The notes beneath the pieces are model-generated. The model made no database searches. It saw nothing but the letters and a program-made list of their open reading frames with translations, and had not been told where the DNA came from. From Hypsibius dujardini (Eukaryota; Tardigrada; Eutardigrada; Parachela; Hypsibiidae): DNA of 27,500 bases. Numbering within the stretch: position 1 is the first letter of the stretch; every line of letters starts with the position of its first letter. Position numbers and translations under genes: made by a program. This document shows, piece by piece, positions 10,642 to 19,416 of the stretch. The stretch lies in assembly GCA_001579985.1 (NCBI GenBank), contig LRSR01005650.1:1-27500 (forward strand), given 5' to 3'.

Positions 10642-11203
10642 TAGACAGATAGACAGATAGATACAGATAGACAGATAAACAGATAGACAGACAGACAGAT
10701 ATATAGGTAAAAGACAGACAAACGGTCGAGAGACACAAGGCAACAAATTTACAGACACACAGACAAGAGATCGGCATAGCTAGAATACCAGAAGATTAGA
10801 GCTAGTCGGCACGTTCCTACCGTGAACTTTGCCATCATCGTCGCTAGAGATGTAGCGGAACACAAAGCCCTTAGCCCGACCGGCAAAGACATCCGCCTGT
10901 CTCGAGAACGATGGTCAGCTGCGGGCCCATGTAGATGCTGAAGATGTTGCCATACTTTTTGCCCAGTTCCAGGAAATAATCCTGTGGGTTTGTCCCGAAA
11001 AACGGAGCATATCCCAGAAATGGCAACCCTTCAAACATTGAATGGCGTTCTTTCCAGTAAAATTCAGCGATTCGACAAGCTAACTTACCACTCGGACCAG
11101 GGGGAATATTCCGGTGCTTGTACCAATATAATGAAACTGCCAACACTGCCACTGACAATACACTGAAGACCGGAAAAGATGCCAAGAAAGCGAGCAAATC
11201 CAT
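9153..11203 (-). pseudogene. Cytochrome P450 copy D, broken by two deletions
   Basis: The exon remnants follow the array pattern: 11089-11203, 10821-11028, 9927-10457, 9685-9861, about 9406-9603, 9153-9334. Two lesions are visible. Exon 2 is 208 bp instead of 240, a 32-bp deletion after TIVL that shifts the frame to an early TAA. Exon 5 has lost its first 70 or so bases with most of the original intron 4, and in-frame upstream sequence meets TAA at once. The missing part encodes the K-helix with the ExxR pair, which P450s need for folding and haem binding. Exons 3 and 4 and the haem exon (GKRACVGE) remain open, so the loss is probably recent. A weak acceptor (GCGGAG) could rejoin exon 5 in frame but would still lack ExxR, and it would not repair exon 2. 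Upstream, a GATA-type site is kept. Confidence 0.8.
10517..10765. repeat. (CAGA)n/(TAGA)n microsatellite in CYP D intron 2
   Basis: Imperfect CAGA tract with many TAGA and GATA units, inside intron 2 (10458-10820) of the pseudogene. It is the most degenerate of the four CYP tracts, as expected with relaxed constraint. Confidence 0.95.
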
Positions 11204-11369
11204 GATATGAATTGAGAATCAGTTATAACTTAAACCTAAAGAGTTTTAGTGAAAATGGAATCAGTTTATAATATTCGCCAATTATTAGTCACTCACAAGT
11301 GCGGCTTTCCTAATGATCGACGCCAGATGAAATAGCAAAATGTTTGAGCTGTTAATGGTTTTGACAGAC

Positions 11370-11379
11370 AGATAAGATT
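11370..11379. promoter_or_regulatory. GATA-type site upstream of CYP D
   Basis: AGATAAGATT, about 167 bp upstream of the copy D ATG, matching position and core in B and C. It remains although the coding region is broken. Confidence 0.35.
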
Positions 11380-11509
11380 AACATCAAATTAAGCGGTGAA
11401 GCTCGAGCCAAGAATGGACAGAGTTGTTGAAGTATTTCTAGAGCTTATCTGAAGGTTCTTGGACTGAAGACTCTGTTATCAAAACAACAGTTAAGTATGA
11501 AGCAAAGTG

Positions 11510-11885
11510 TGTATTTCGGCTCACCCTCCAGTTGGTCGATAAATCGGTTCACTCATGGATTTCTCTTTGATGGCTGGTGCTTGATTGTTTGATTTACTGT
11601 ACTATATCCTAGTATACTATAGCAATTCTGGAAATCAAACAATCAAGCACCTGCCATCAAAGAGAAACCCATGAGTGAGCCGATTTATCGTCCAAGTGGA
11701 AGGTGAGCCGATTTATCGACCAAGTGGAAGGTGAGCCGATTTATCGTCCAAGTGGAAGCTGAGCCGATTTATCGTCCAAGTGGAAGGTGAGCCGATTTAT
11801 CGTCCAAGTGGAGGGTGAGCCGATTTATCGTCCAAGTGGAAGTTGAGCCGATTTATCGTCCAAGTGGAAGGTGAGCCGAAATACA
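11510..11885. mobile_element. Foldback element with unequal arms
   Basis: Both ends are the same 15-bp sequence in opposite orientation: TGTATTTCGGCTCAC at 11510 and its complement ending at 11885. The inner arms 11546-11595 and 11632-11681 pair at about 48 of 50 positions around an AT-rich loop. The left arm has one unit of a 28-bp sequence and the right arm has seven in tandem. There is no coding capacity. This fits a foldback-type or MITE-like transposable element whose right arm expanded. Confidence 0.7.
11675..11870. repeat. 28-bp minisatellite, seven tandem units
   Basis: Seven direct, spacer-free copies of a 28-bp unit starting GTGAGCCGATTTATCG and ending CCAAGTGGAAG, with single-base variants in units 2, 4, 5 and 7. 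It forms the right arm of the foldback element. Confidence 0.95.
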
Positions 11886-11984
11886 GACTTCTCCTTATAC
11901 TAACAACAGTTTTGATTAGTCTTCCAGTTAGTCATACGTAATTTGCCGTCACCGATTGCAAAAATTTGATAGGAATGTGTGTCT

Positions 11985-12026
11985 GTGGAGGGTGAGCCGA
12001 ATTAGATACTTTTCCTCATACTATTA
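11985..12026. repeat. Dispersed partial copy of the foldback terminus
   Basis: GTGGAGGGTGAGCCGAATTA followed by ACTTTTCCTCATACTA resembles the right end and flank of the foldback element at 11865-11902, where the corresponding bases read GTGAGCCGAAATACAG and ACTTCTCCTTATACTA. The similarity extends beyond the element end, so the copied segment included flanking DNA. Confidence 0.55.
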
Positions 12027-12187
12027 CTCAGTAACACGCTGCGATGCACTAATTCCATCCTCGCAATCACAGAATGGCTAACCATTTGGCGGTCTAGAAA
12101 ACTGACATTAGCAACTAAGATCCCTAAAAAATCGGGGGAAAAGGAGCGCACTTGAGCCATAAACAAATCGTTTCAAGCAAGTAAACT

Positions 12188-12659
12188 TCACGAAAATACG
12201 AATGGATCACTGTAAATTTTGTAATTTTCTAGATCAATCTTGGACGGTTCTTTGTTGCAGGAAAAGCACCTGTAAGGGCAACGGGATACTACTACCGGTT
12301 CATCGAAAGGTTGCTGGACTGGACTTACTCGGAAACGTTAACATCCCTGTCATCGGTATCCGGCAGTTTAACAGTGAAGTGGGTTGGCTTCACCTCCCGG
12401 TTGCCACTGAGGAATTCCGTCACGAGGATATCCTCCGGTCGCCGTTCGAGCAAATCCGAGCGATGTCCCGGCGTGGAAATACAAGTCGACTGCGGACATA
12501 CTTTAAACTAAATCAAAAGCAAGATATAGCAGGATTAGAGTAGTGCAAAGAAGACAGACAAACACAGATACATGGATGGATGGACGGAGACAGCATAATA
12601 GGCAGGCCACGCGACAGACACACTGACAGACAGACAAGCAGGCAGACAGACAGGCAGAC

Positions 12660-12728
<69 letters not shown>

Positions 12729-13440
12729 GACAGAATAATAGGCAAATCAACAGACAATCAAAAGAACTGCAAATCTAACGGAAAACTGTCCATCACACAG
12801 GCATGCCAAGCCGACATCGACAACTCAAAACTCACCAAGTCGTAAAGGCTCTTTTTGCTGGTCTGAGTGATCTTCTCCAAGAACTCCAGAGCATAATACG
12901 TATAACGGTCGATCACGTAAACTCCAATGGACGTGTCATGATGATGCTGTCATTCCGCCAGACCACGTTAAATCATGTCACACTCAGGAGGAGCAATAAA
13001 AGTAGGGAAACTAACCGAATAAGAGTCTTGGCCGACTTGACTACTGGCAATGCTGACAATGTTCGGCGAGTAATGCTTCTTGTACATGCTGGCAGCCTGG
13101 CAGGTGTCAATCATGAAGAGAATCTGGTTGTAGCGCTTCTTCTCCCACATCTGCTGGAATGCGTCCGCCAGCTCGACATCCGTTATTTCCTCGTTGTCTT
13201 GGAATTTTAAAAATCCGTCACCACCATGACCTGCGGAAATAGCATCGTGAAAAAGCAAAGTGTCGATGAACGTACAGGTTGAGCAGTCCAATACACAGGC
13301 GGACAGACAGGCAGGCAGGCAGGCAGACGGGCAGGCAGGCAGGCAGACATGCAGACAGATACATAGGCAGACAGACGGACAGACAGAGAGACAGAGAGAC
13401 AGACAGAGAGACAGACAGGCAGGCAGGCAGACAAACAGGC

Positions 13441-13475
<35 letters not shown>

Positions 13476-15048
13476 GAGACAGACAGGCAGACAGACAAAC
13501 AGACAGATAGACAGACAGACAGATGCACAGGCAGAGAGATACATAGGCAGACAGATAAGCAGACAGACTTACAGGACTGGCAGACAGATAGAACTCGAAA
13601 AAGTTCACCCACCGGTCATGTAGATGAAAATGTTACTGCCATCATCAGGCAGTAACTGCTTGCTGCGCGGTGTGCCTGGTGGAAGGCGACCGGTCAAGAG
13701 CCGAATGAAATTTTCCACAGTCACCTGCAAAAATTACTTACACATGTACCTAACCGTTCAGTTATCATCATTCCCGTCCCTTATAACCCAGAGATGCAGA
13801 ATTTAAAGTTCTTGCAGGAGCGGAACGTTAATGTACCTCATAGCCCCGGTAGTCAACCTCAACATCGTCTCCGTAAACGTCAATGTGCTGGCGTGCATTG
13901 TTGAATACCGAACCTGAAAGTAAAGCATGAAAATCCTACGCCAAAGTCAATTTCAAATCGATTAGCATGAGTAAATGTGTGTTGTTTAATTGAACGGTAA
14001 GGGGGCGCGGTGCAGCTGCAAGTCATCTTCGAACTGCAAATCAAGGACTGCTATTCCAGACACGACCAAGAGCACAGCCCACTAACTTCTGAAACTCATT
14101 CACCTGGTGCCAACCAATTCTAAACTGAATTTGGGCAATGTTAAAGAAAACAATTTAAACCATTTTTCAAAACAGCAATTTAATTTTCTGCAGTAAAAAC
14201 TAAAAACCAGGCGGAAAAGACATCTTCCGGTGTGTCTTAAACTTGGAATTTCTGCTCAAACAAAATTCTCAAAGCCACACAGATTAAACATAGTTCGATA
14301 AATAAGACCCTAGTAAAAAATTGATTCGAATCGACTGTGGGGTTCCGCTCGGGAAAAACAACCATTGCATTCTCAATTAAACCGTTCGTCCTGATCGATC
14401 AATCAATCTACCTACCATCAGAGTCAGTCAGTCAGTTAGTCAGTCGGTCAGTCAATCAATCAATCAACCGACCATTAAAAACGGTCAATCAATCAATCAA
14501 CTACCGTGCTCTAGAGTGTACTATTACACCAACCAGGTCGCGGATTCCTAGCATTGCAGGGCATGTCGTCGGCCAGCATCAGGATGATCTGACTGTCGGG
14601 AATGCCCAACCGCTTGACACTCCGATACATCGACAAGGCGTTGGCCACATGGCGGTAGTTGAACCAGAAGCGAGAAGTGCAGACAATCACAGCCCAGTTA
14701 TTGGTGTGGTGGGAAGTGGTCTTGCTGCCCGGCGGTGCGGCGACTTGTGCTACCACCGGCAACCATGACAGAATCACCGACATCAGCAGTACGATCTGGA
14801 GAAGTATAAATTGCGCTCAATAACCGCAGAAAGTTACCGGTGAAGATAGGAAAACAGATATTTGTAATGAGCCGAATTTATGTAGAAATCAATCGATTCA
14901 TAACCTGCGCTTCACTTGCAAATTACTCTATTTCTAAATTCGCGATAAACTTCCTCACCAGCAAAATGGTCACGCATAATTTCGGTAAGTTGTAAAATGC
15001 TCCCGGCCGTGAAAAACCAGGAGGATGCGGATTACCGGCGTTCGACAT
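12188..15048 (-). CDS. PIGK: GPI-anchor transamidase catalytic subunit PIG-K / GPI8
   Basis: Minus-strand exons: 14959-15048, 14534-14795, 13837-13913, 13613-13724, 13016-13230, 12836-12946, 12329-12507, 12188-12269, giving 375 aa. The enzyme cleaves the C-terminal signal of ER proteins and transfers a GPI anchor. It is a caspase-like C13 peptidase in a complex with GPAA1, PIG-S, PIG-T and PIG-U. The catalytic His182 (TGHGGDGF) and Cys224 (DTCQAAS) are 42 residues apart, as in the human protein. Other family signatures are [21 protein letters not shown], truncated here to its first half for display, [10 protein letters not shown] and SSQVGQDS. An N-terminal hydrophobic signal spans the exon 1-2 junction ([16 protein letters not shown]). 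The 3' end is uncertain: exon 7 can read into TAA at 12325-12327 (349 aa), or splice at an overlapping GTAAGT to exon 8. Neither form has the C-terminal membrane span of human PIG-K. Confidence 0.88.
12550..12750. repeat. (CAGA)n microsatellite in PIGK intron 6
   Basis: CAGA tract on the plus strand (CTGT in the transcript) inside intron 6 (12508-12835). The core at about 12664-12727 is nearly pure. Confidence 0.95.
13291..13592. repeat. (CAGA)n/(CAGG)n microsatellite in PIGK intron 4
   Basis: About 300 bp of CAGA with CAGG and GAGA variants, filling most of intron 4 (13231-13612). The tract ends about 20 bp before the flanking exon, on the donor side. Confidence 0.95.
14395..14507. repeat. 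(TCAA)n/(CAGT)n tract in PIGK intron 2
   Basis: TCAA tetranucleotides with an internal CAGT block, inside intron 2 (13914-14533). It ends about 27 bp before exon 2, again close to the donor side. The rest of this 620-bp intron has nothing I can assign. Confidence 0.85.
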
Positions 15049-15386
15049 TCTTGAGAGGAAAAGTGCGAAGAACAGAAACTCAAACCGGATCGAACTAAAA
15101 TAAAATAAGTCATTCGTAAGTGGTTGTTGTGGTTTTTTATGTTTATAAACCGTTCTGTTTTGTAAGGAACTAGTCCTAACAGTTACCACGCCTACTTTGC
15201 AGTTCGATGTGATTTAAACCAAAATTACCGCTTGGTATTTTTCATCTCCGTTTGTTCATTGACATTGTTTCCTTCCCTTACAAGTTTTAGGATGTTGTTT
15301 GTTGCTGTTTGACTCTTGTGAGTTTTTTTATTGGTTTAGATTATTTTATCCTTTGGAGTTACTTAGGTTTTCTCACGTTTACAAGG
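15049..15386. promoter_or_regulatory. Divergent promoter region between PIGK and POC1
   Basis: 338 bp separate the start codons of PIGK (minus) and the POC1-type gene (plus). Such a short head-to-head gap implies a shared bidirectional promoter. I see no convincing TATA box or other named element. Confidence 0.5.
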
Positions 15387-16867
15387 ATGGATAAAAAGGT
15401 GAGTGTTGACTGCGAATCCAAACTAGGCACGTGGCAAAAATCTTGCGCTGACCGAAATAAGCACTTTAACTCGGGACTCTGTACAACAGTCATGCGTCGA
15501 ACGAGTGTAATGGCTTAACTCGGTTAGCGCAATGTTTTTCCACGTGTGTGGAAAGTTCTTTTAGCGGATTTGAAATTGCGCCGGCTCATAAGTACCGTTC
15601 TTCTTGTTTGCTTAGAAGAATCTGTATTCCGCGACGGCAGAAGAGGAGGAACGGGGTCCAGAATTGACGAGAGTTTTAACAGGCCAGTCGTCCGCCATAA
15701 CCGATGTTGATTTCCATCCCAGAAAATACCAGATAGGTTTGTTTTGTGCTCCGAAATGTGATCGAATTTTATTTAACTTGGGTTTTATTTACAGTTTCTG
15801 GTGGTGCCGATGGAACGGTGGGGGTGTGGAACATCAGGCCGGACACTAAAGCCTTTCGACTTGTTGGCCACAAAGTACGCGCTTTCTGCGTTGATTGATT
15901 GATTGAGTACTGCGAAGTTGTGCATACGGTTTGTACGGCTGATTGATTGATTGAATTATTGAGTGTTGCGGAGTTGTGCATACGGTTTGTATGGTTGATT
16001 GATTGATTGAGTGTTGCGGAGTTGTGCATACGGTTTGTATGGTTGATTGATTGATTCGCCCGAATTGCTTGTGTTGCGTTTTAATAATGCACAATCTTTT
16101 TGGATTGTAGGACGCAGTACTTTGCACTCAGTTTTCGCCGGAAGGGCACATCTTAGCGTCCGGGTCCAGAGATAAAACGGTTCGCCTATGGATATCAAGC
16201 GTGTAATTTGATTGTGCATTCTTTTTACGAATAGCCAATTGGACTTGCAATGTTTTTTGTTAATATTGTTCGGTTGATTTTGTAGTCGCACGGAGTCAAT
16301 GGTAGTTCAAGCGCATTCAGCCGCCGTGTCGGCAGTCGATTTCTCCCCCGACGGCAACCTCATGTGCACGGGTTCTCATGACAAATCGATAAAGGTGCGC
16401 GGGAAGTTGCAACGCATCGGGCAATTGATTTTTCTGTTTCTATTCTGATCCACTGACAACTGGCGCAATAATATTTAGGTTTGGGACACGCAGACTTTCA
16501 ACTTTCTTCACGGTATGAGGACCCACAATAACTGGATTCGAACGACCAGGTACCGTTACTCTGAGTGATCTAGTCTTTGATGGTTGAATTTCTGTTGTAA
16601 ATCCTTCATTGTCAAGTTTTCTCCAGGTTTTCGCCGGACTCTAATATCATTCTGTCAGCCAGTAATGATCATACTGCAAAGTTGTGGTGCGTCAAAGACC
16701 GCTCTTGCGTCCACTGTTTCGATGCATGTGGCGGACCGGTCAACGGCGCGGCATACCATCCGTCGGGAAACTACATTGCCCTTGCCCTCCAGGACGGATC
16801 AGTAAAAGTCTATGATGTTCGCACTTTTGGACTGGTCCAACTTTATCGAGGTAGCGTCAACGATCCT

Positions 16868-16910
<43 letters not shown>

Positions 16911-17329
16911 GCCTGCCTGTCTGTCTGTCGCTCTGTCGCTCTGTGTTTGTGTATGTCTGTCTGTCTGTCTGTCTGTCTAGATGTCTGTATGTCTGTCTGT
17001 CTGTGTGTCTGTGTGTGTGTCTGTTTGTCTGTTTGCTTCTTTTCACACGCAATGCGGAATATTACATTAGGGTTCTTGTCTGATTAGTGCACGAGGGACC
17101 GGTGAACAAGATCGATTTCCACCCAACCGGAAACTTTCTTGTGTCAGTATCGGACGACAAAACTGTCAAAGTCATGGACGCCGTAGAAGGGCAACTTATC
17201 TACACACTCTACGGCCACGACGAGCCAGTGCAGCAGGTCAAATTCGCTCCCACTGGCAAGTTCTTCGCCACCGCCGGAGCTGACGATCGGATATTCCTCT
17301 GGAAGACAGTGATCGACACCAAGATTTGA
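15387..17329 (+). CDS. POC1: POC1-type centriolar WD40 protein, short form (316 aa)
   Basis: Exons: 15387-15398, 15616-15736, 15795-15874, 16111-16202, 16286-16394, 16479-16549, 16627-16850, 17088-17329, giving 316 aa. The product is a seven-bladed WD40 propeller. Repeats are visible as H...D-F-P-G...SGS-D-V-W patterns, for example [31 protein letters not shown] and [11 protein letters not shown]. Order and wording match POC1A/B proteins, including the HNNWIR blade and the VDFHP/YHPSGNY blades. POC1 binds the centriole lumen and is needed for centriole and basal-body stability. Known POC1 proteins carry a C-terminal coiled coil after the propeller. Here a TGA follows the last blade ([11 protein letters not shown]) directly, and I find no following exon for that domain. 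It may be a truncated POC1, or a related WD40 paralogue. The first exon is only four codons. Confidence 0.75.
15428..15548. mobile_element. MITE-like element, copy 2, in POC1 intron 1
   Basis: A 121-bp element with terminal inverted repeats: CACGTGGCAAAAATCTTGCG at the left, and CACACGTGGAAAAACATTGC read from the right on the other strand. It matches the element at 5559-5681 across its length, with the same interior blocks. It sits wholly inside intron 1 (15399-15615) and has no coding capacity. Confidence 0.75.
15890..16062. repeat. Minisatellite with (GATT)n blocks in POC1 intron 3
   Basis: Three tandem copies of a 48-56 bp unit. Each contains GTTGTGCATACGGTTTGTA (starting at 15917, 15973 and 16021) followed by a run of TGATTGATTGAT. 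It occupies most of intron 3 (15875-16110). Confidence 0.9.
16866..17035. repeat. (CTGT)n microsatellite in POC1 intron 7
   Basis: CTGT tract on the plus strand, the sense strand of this gene, inside intron 7 (16851-17087). Confidence 0.95.
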
Positions 17330-17589
17330 CTTGTCAATCGGGTTGACCCTTCGCATAAACTTCATCCCCATTACCCGTTTCCATATCGACCATCCCAGTG
17401 ACAGTGATGCGTTTGCACGCCCATCGTCATCCATGCAAATGGATCGCCATCCCTGGTTTTGGGACCAAATAACCGCCGTTCATTGATGATTCCATTTCTA
17501 GTGCTTTGAAGCTTGAAAAAATTCCCCTGGCGCTGAATGTATGGAACTTGACCGGGCGGCTCGCCATTTTTTGTTGACGACGGCGCTCG

Positions 17590-19416
17590 ATGTGTTTGCA
17601 GGACGTCATTTTCCGCCGTACCAATGCTGCATCCGCTGTTGCTTCCCAAATGCCATCCGGAAGTAAACCGCGGCGGAATATGTTCGCCAGTGGAAGAGCT
17701 TATGTCAGTTGCCTGCGTCATAAGAAGGGGCTTCCGCCCAAGGAGGCTATTACGGCGAAGCAATGGCTCCAGTCGTTGGTGGTGGACCGATCGGCGGGAA
17801 GTGACGGCCAATCTTCTTCCCAGCAGGCGCATACCGACGACTTAGCTCAGCTGGCCCGGCAAGTGGTGGTGCATCAGTCCACCATGACGTGCCAGAACGA
17901 AATTCCCAAGGACCACCATTTTCTGTCATTGCAGCTGACTCAGGAGCCGCGGGCGGGAGTGTCGCTCAGCCCGTTGGACCGGTTGCGCTTGTTCATTTTG
18001 AAACGGAAAATATTCTCCTCGCGTAAGCATTCCGACGTGGAGGAGATTGCACTGCATCCCCACGGGATCCCGCAGTTTGAGAAGTTGTACGCTGCCACCA
18101 ACCAACACGTTTCCTTCAACCGCAGGAAGCTATTTGACCCTGTGCTACCGGTTGCCAGTCGACGGCTGGCTGCGGATTCCATCATTACGGACTTTGATAT
18201 CCTGTGCCCGTTGAAGCCGCGACCGCATTTGCAGCAGATGAAGCGGCAGCGAGACCGAACAAGGTTGTGTCTGGTCGGACGATCGACTGCGGGGTAAGTT
18301 GGTTAGACAGACGGACAAACCGATAGATAAACAGACAGGCTGACAGACAGATAGACAGACAGGTAGACAGACAGGTAGACAGACAGGTAGACAGACAGGT
18401 AGACAGACAGACAGACAGACAGACAGGCAGACAGACAGGTAGACCGACAGGTAGACAGACAGGTAGACAGACAGGTAGACAGACAGGTAGACAGACAGGT
18501 AGACAGACAGGTAGACAGACAGGTAAACAGATAGGTAGACAGACAGGTAGACCGACAGGTAGACAGACAGGTAGACCGACAGGTAGACCGACAGACAGAG
18601 ACAGACAGACAAACAGGTAGACAGACAGGTAAACAGATAGGTAGACAGACAGGTAGACCGACATACAGAGACAGACAGACAGACAGGTAGACCGACAGAC
18701 AGAGACAGACAGACAGGTAGACCGACAGGTAGACAGACAGACAGGTAGACCGACAGGTAGACAGACAGGTAGACAGACAGGTAGACTGACAGTTAGACTG
18801 ACAGGTAGACCGACAGATAGATAAACGGACAGGTTGGTAAACGGACAAACTGGCAGACACGACCTTCTGACCGAAAGATTGGGAACCTTGACAAATTTGT
18901 TTCTTTTTTAGAATTTCATTCGAAGCGTCAGATTTTATGGTGCGTTGGTTCTACCGTCGTTGTCTGCAGACCGCAGAACTGGACGGAATACAGTTAACCC
19001 GAATCCAGGAAGAAGCTGACCTTGAGGAGGACTACAATCTCTCGCTACTCGGCCATTACCATAACTCCAAATGCCTCGCATCAAAGCTGGTCGCTGCCCG
19101 GCGCTCCGCTGCCTTGGCCGATAGTCTTCTCAGTGTCAGCAGCGACTCTACCGTTTCTCCTGCCAGTATGCGATACTCGGTCATGCAGTTATCCTCCTTG
19201 ATGGCCATTGCTGCGGATGAACGCGACAGTCTTCATTGCCATATAACGACATGTGCTGATGGAATCCCATTTAGATGCACTATTACGATGGCTTTGGATG
19301 AGATTGTTAAGCACCATGGTGTGGATTCACCAGCTGCGGAAACTTTGTCGACCGACGGTTCTGGTTTGCTCCATGTGGATGCGGGCTTCAGTGGAGACGC
19401 TCCGGTTGCAAGCTGA
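17590..19416 (+). CDS. Unrecognised two-exon protein-coding gene (402 aa)
   Basis: Exon 1 17590-18293 and exon 2 18912-19416 join in frame across a GGTAAGT donor and a TTTTTTAG acceptor to give 402 aa. I do not recognise a family. The protein is rich in Ser, Ala, Leu and Arg with no signal peptide or membrane span. It has a Lys/Arg-rich patch near the middle ([15 protein letters not shown], about 135-150) and another near the exon junction (MKRQRDRTR). Codon use and the long open frame on both sides of the intron support coding. The start is uncertain. The first ATG at 17590 is followed at once by an acceptor-like TTTGCAG, so an unseen upstream exon could splice there, and a second ATG lies at about 17649. 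It is 260 bp downstream of the POC1 stop on the same strand; the gap shows nothing I can name. Confidence 0.65.
18303..18862. repeat. CAGGTAGA / CAGA repeat array filling the intron of the unrecognised gene
   Basis: About 560 bp of CAGA-type repeat dominated by a higher-order ACAGGTAGACAG unit, with a purer CAGA block at about 18395-18430. It takes up almost all of the 618-bp intron (18294-18911). Unlike most tracts in the window, CAGA is on the sense strand here. Confidence 0.95.

Larger units (their letters stand above)
11204..12187. other. Intergenic region between CYP D and PIGK
   Basis: About 980 bp without a supported gene. It holds the CYP D promoter remnant with its GATA-type site, a 376-bp foldback element with a 28-bp minisatellite, and a second partial copy of that element's end near 11985. 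Further PIGK 3' exons could in principle lie at the right edge, but I see no convincing one. Confidence 0.5.

Noticed and set aside
11675-11870. CRISPR-like array of seven 28-bp repeats
   Set aside because: The units are directly adjacent with no spacers, the DNA is eukaryotic, and the array is part of a foldback element.
15460-15530. Possible tRNA-derived (SINE) origin of the MITE-like repeat
   Set aside because: No convincing A or B box or cloverleaf could be drawn. The inverted termini point to a DNA transposon. No tRNA or rRNA gene was seen anywhere in the window.
17371-17832. 153-codon minus-strand frame opposite the orphan gene
   Set aside because: It has low-complexity Arg-rich shadow composition and no domain, and it overlaps the better supported plus-strand exon.
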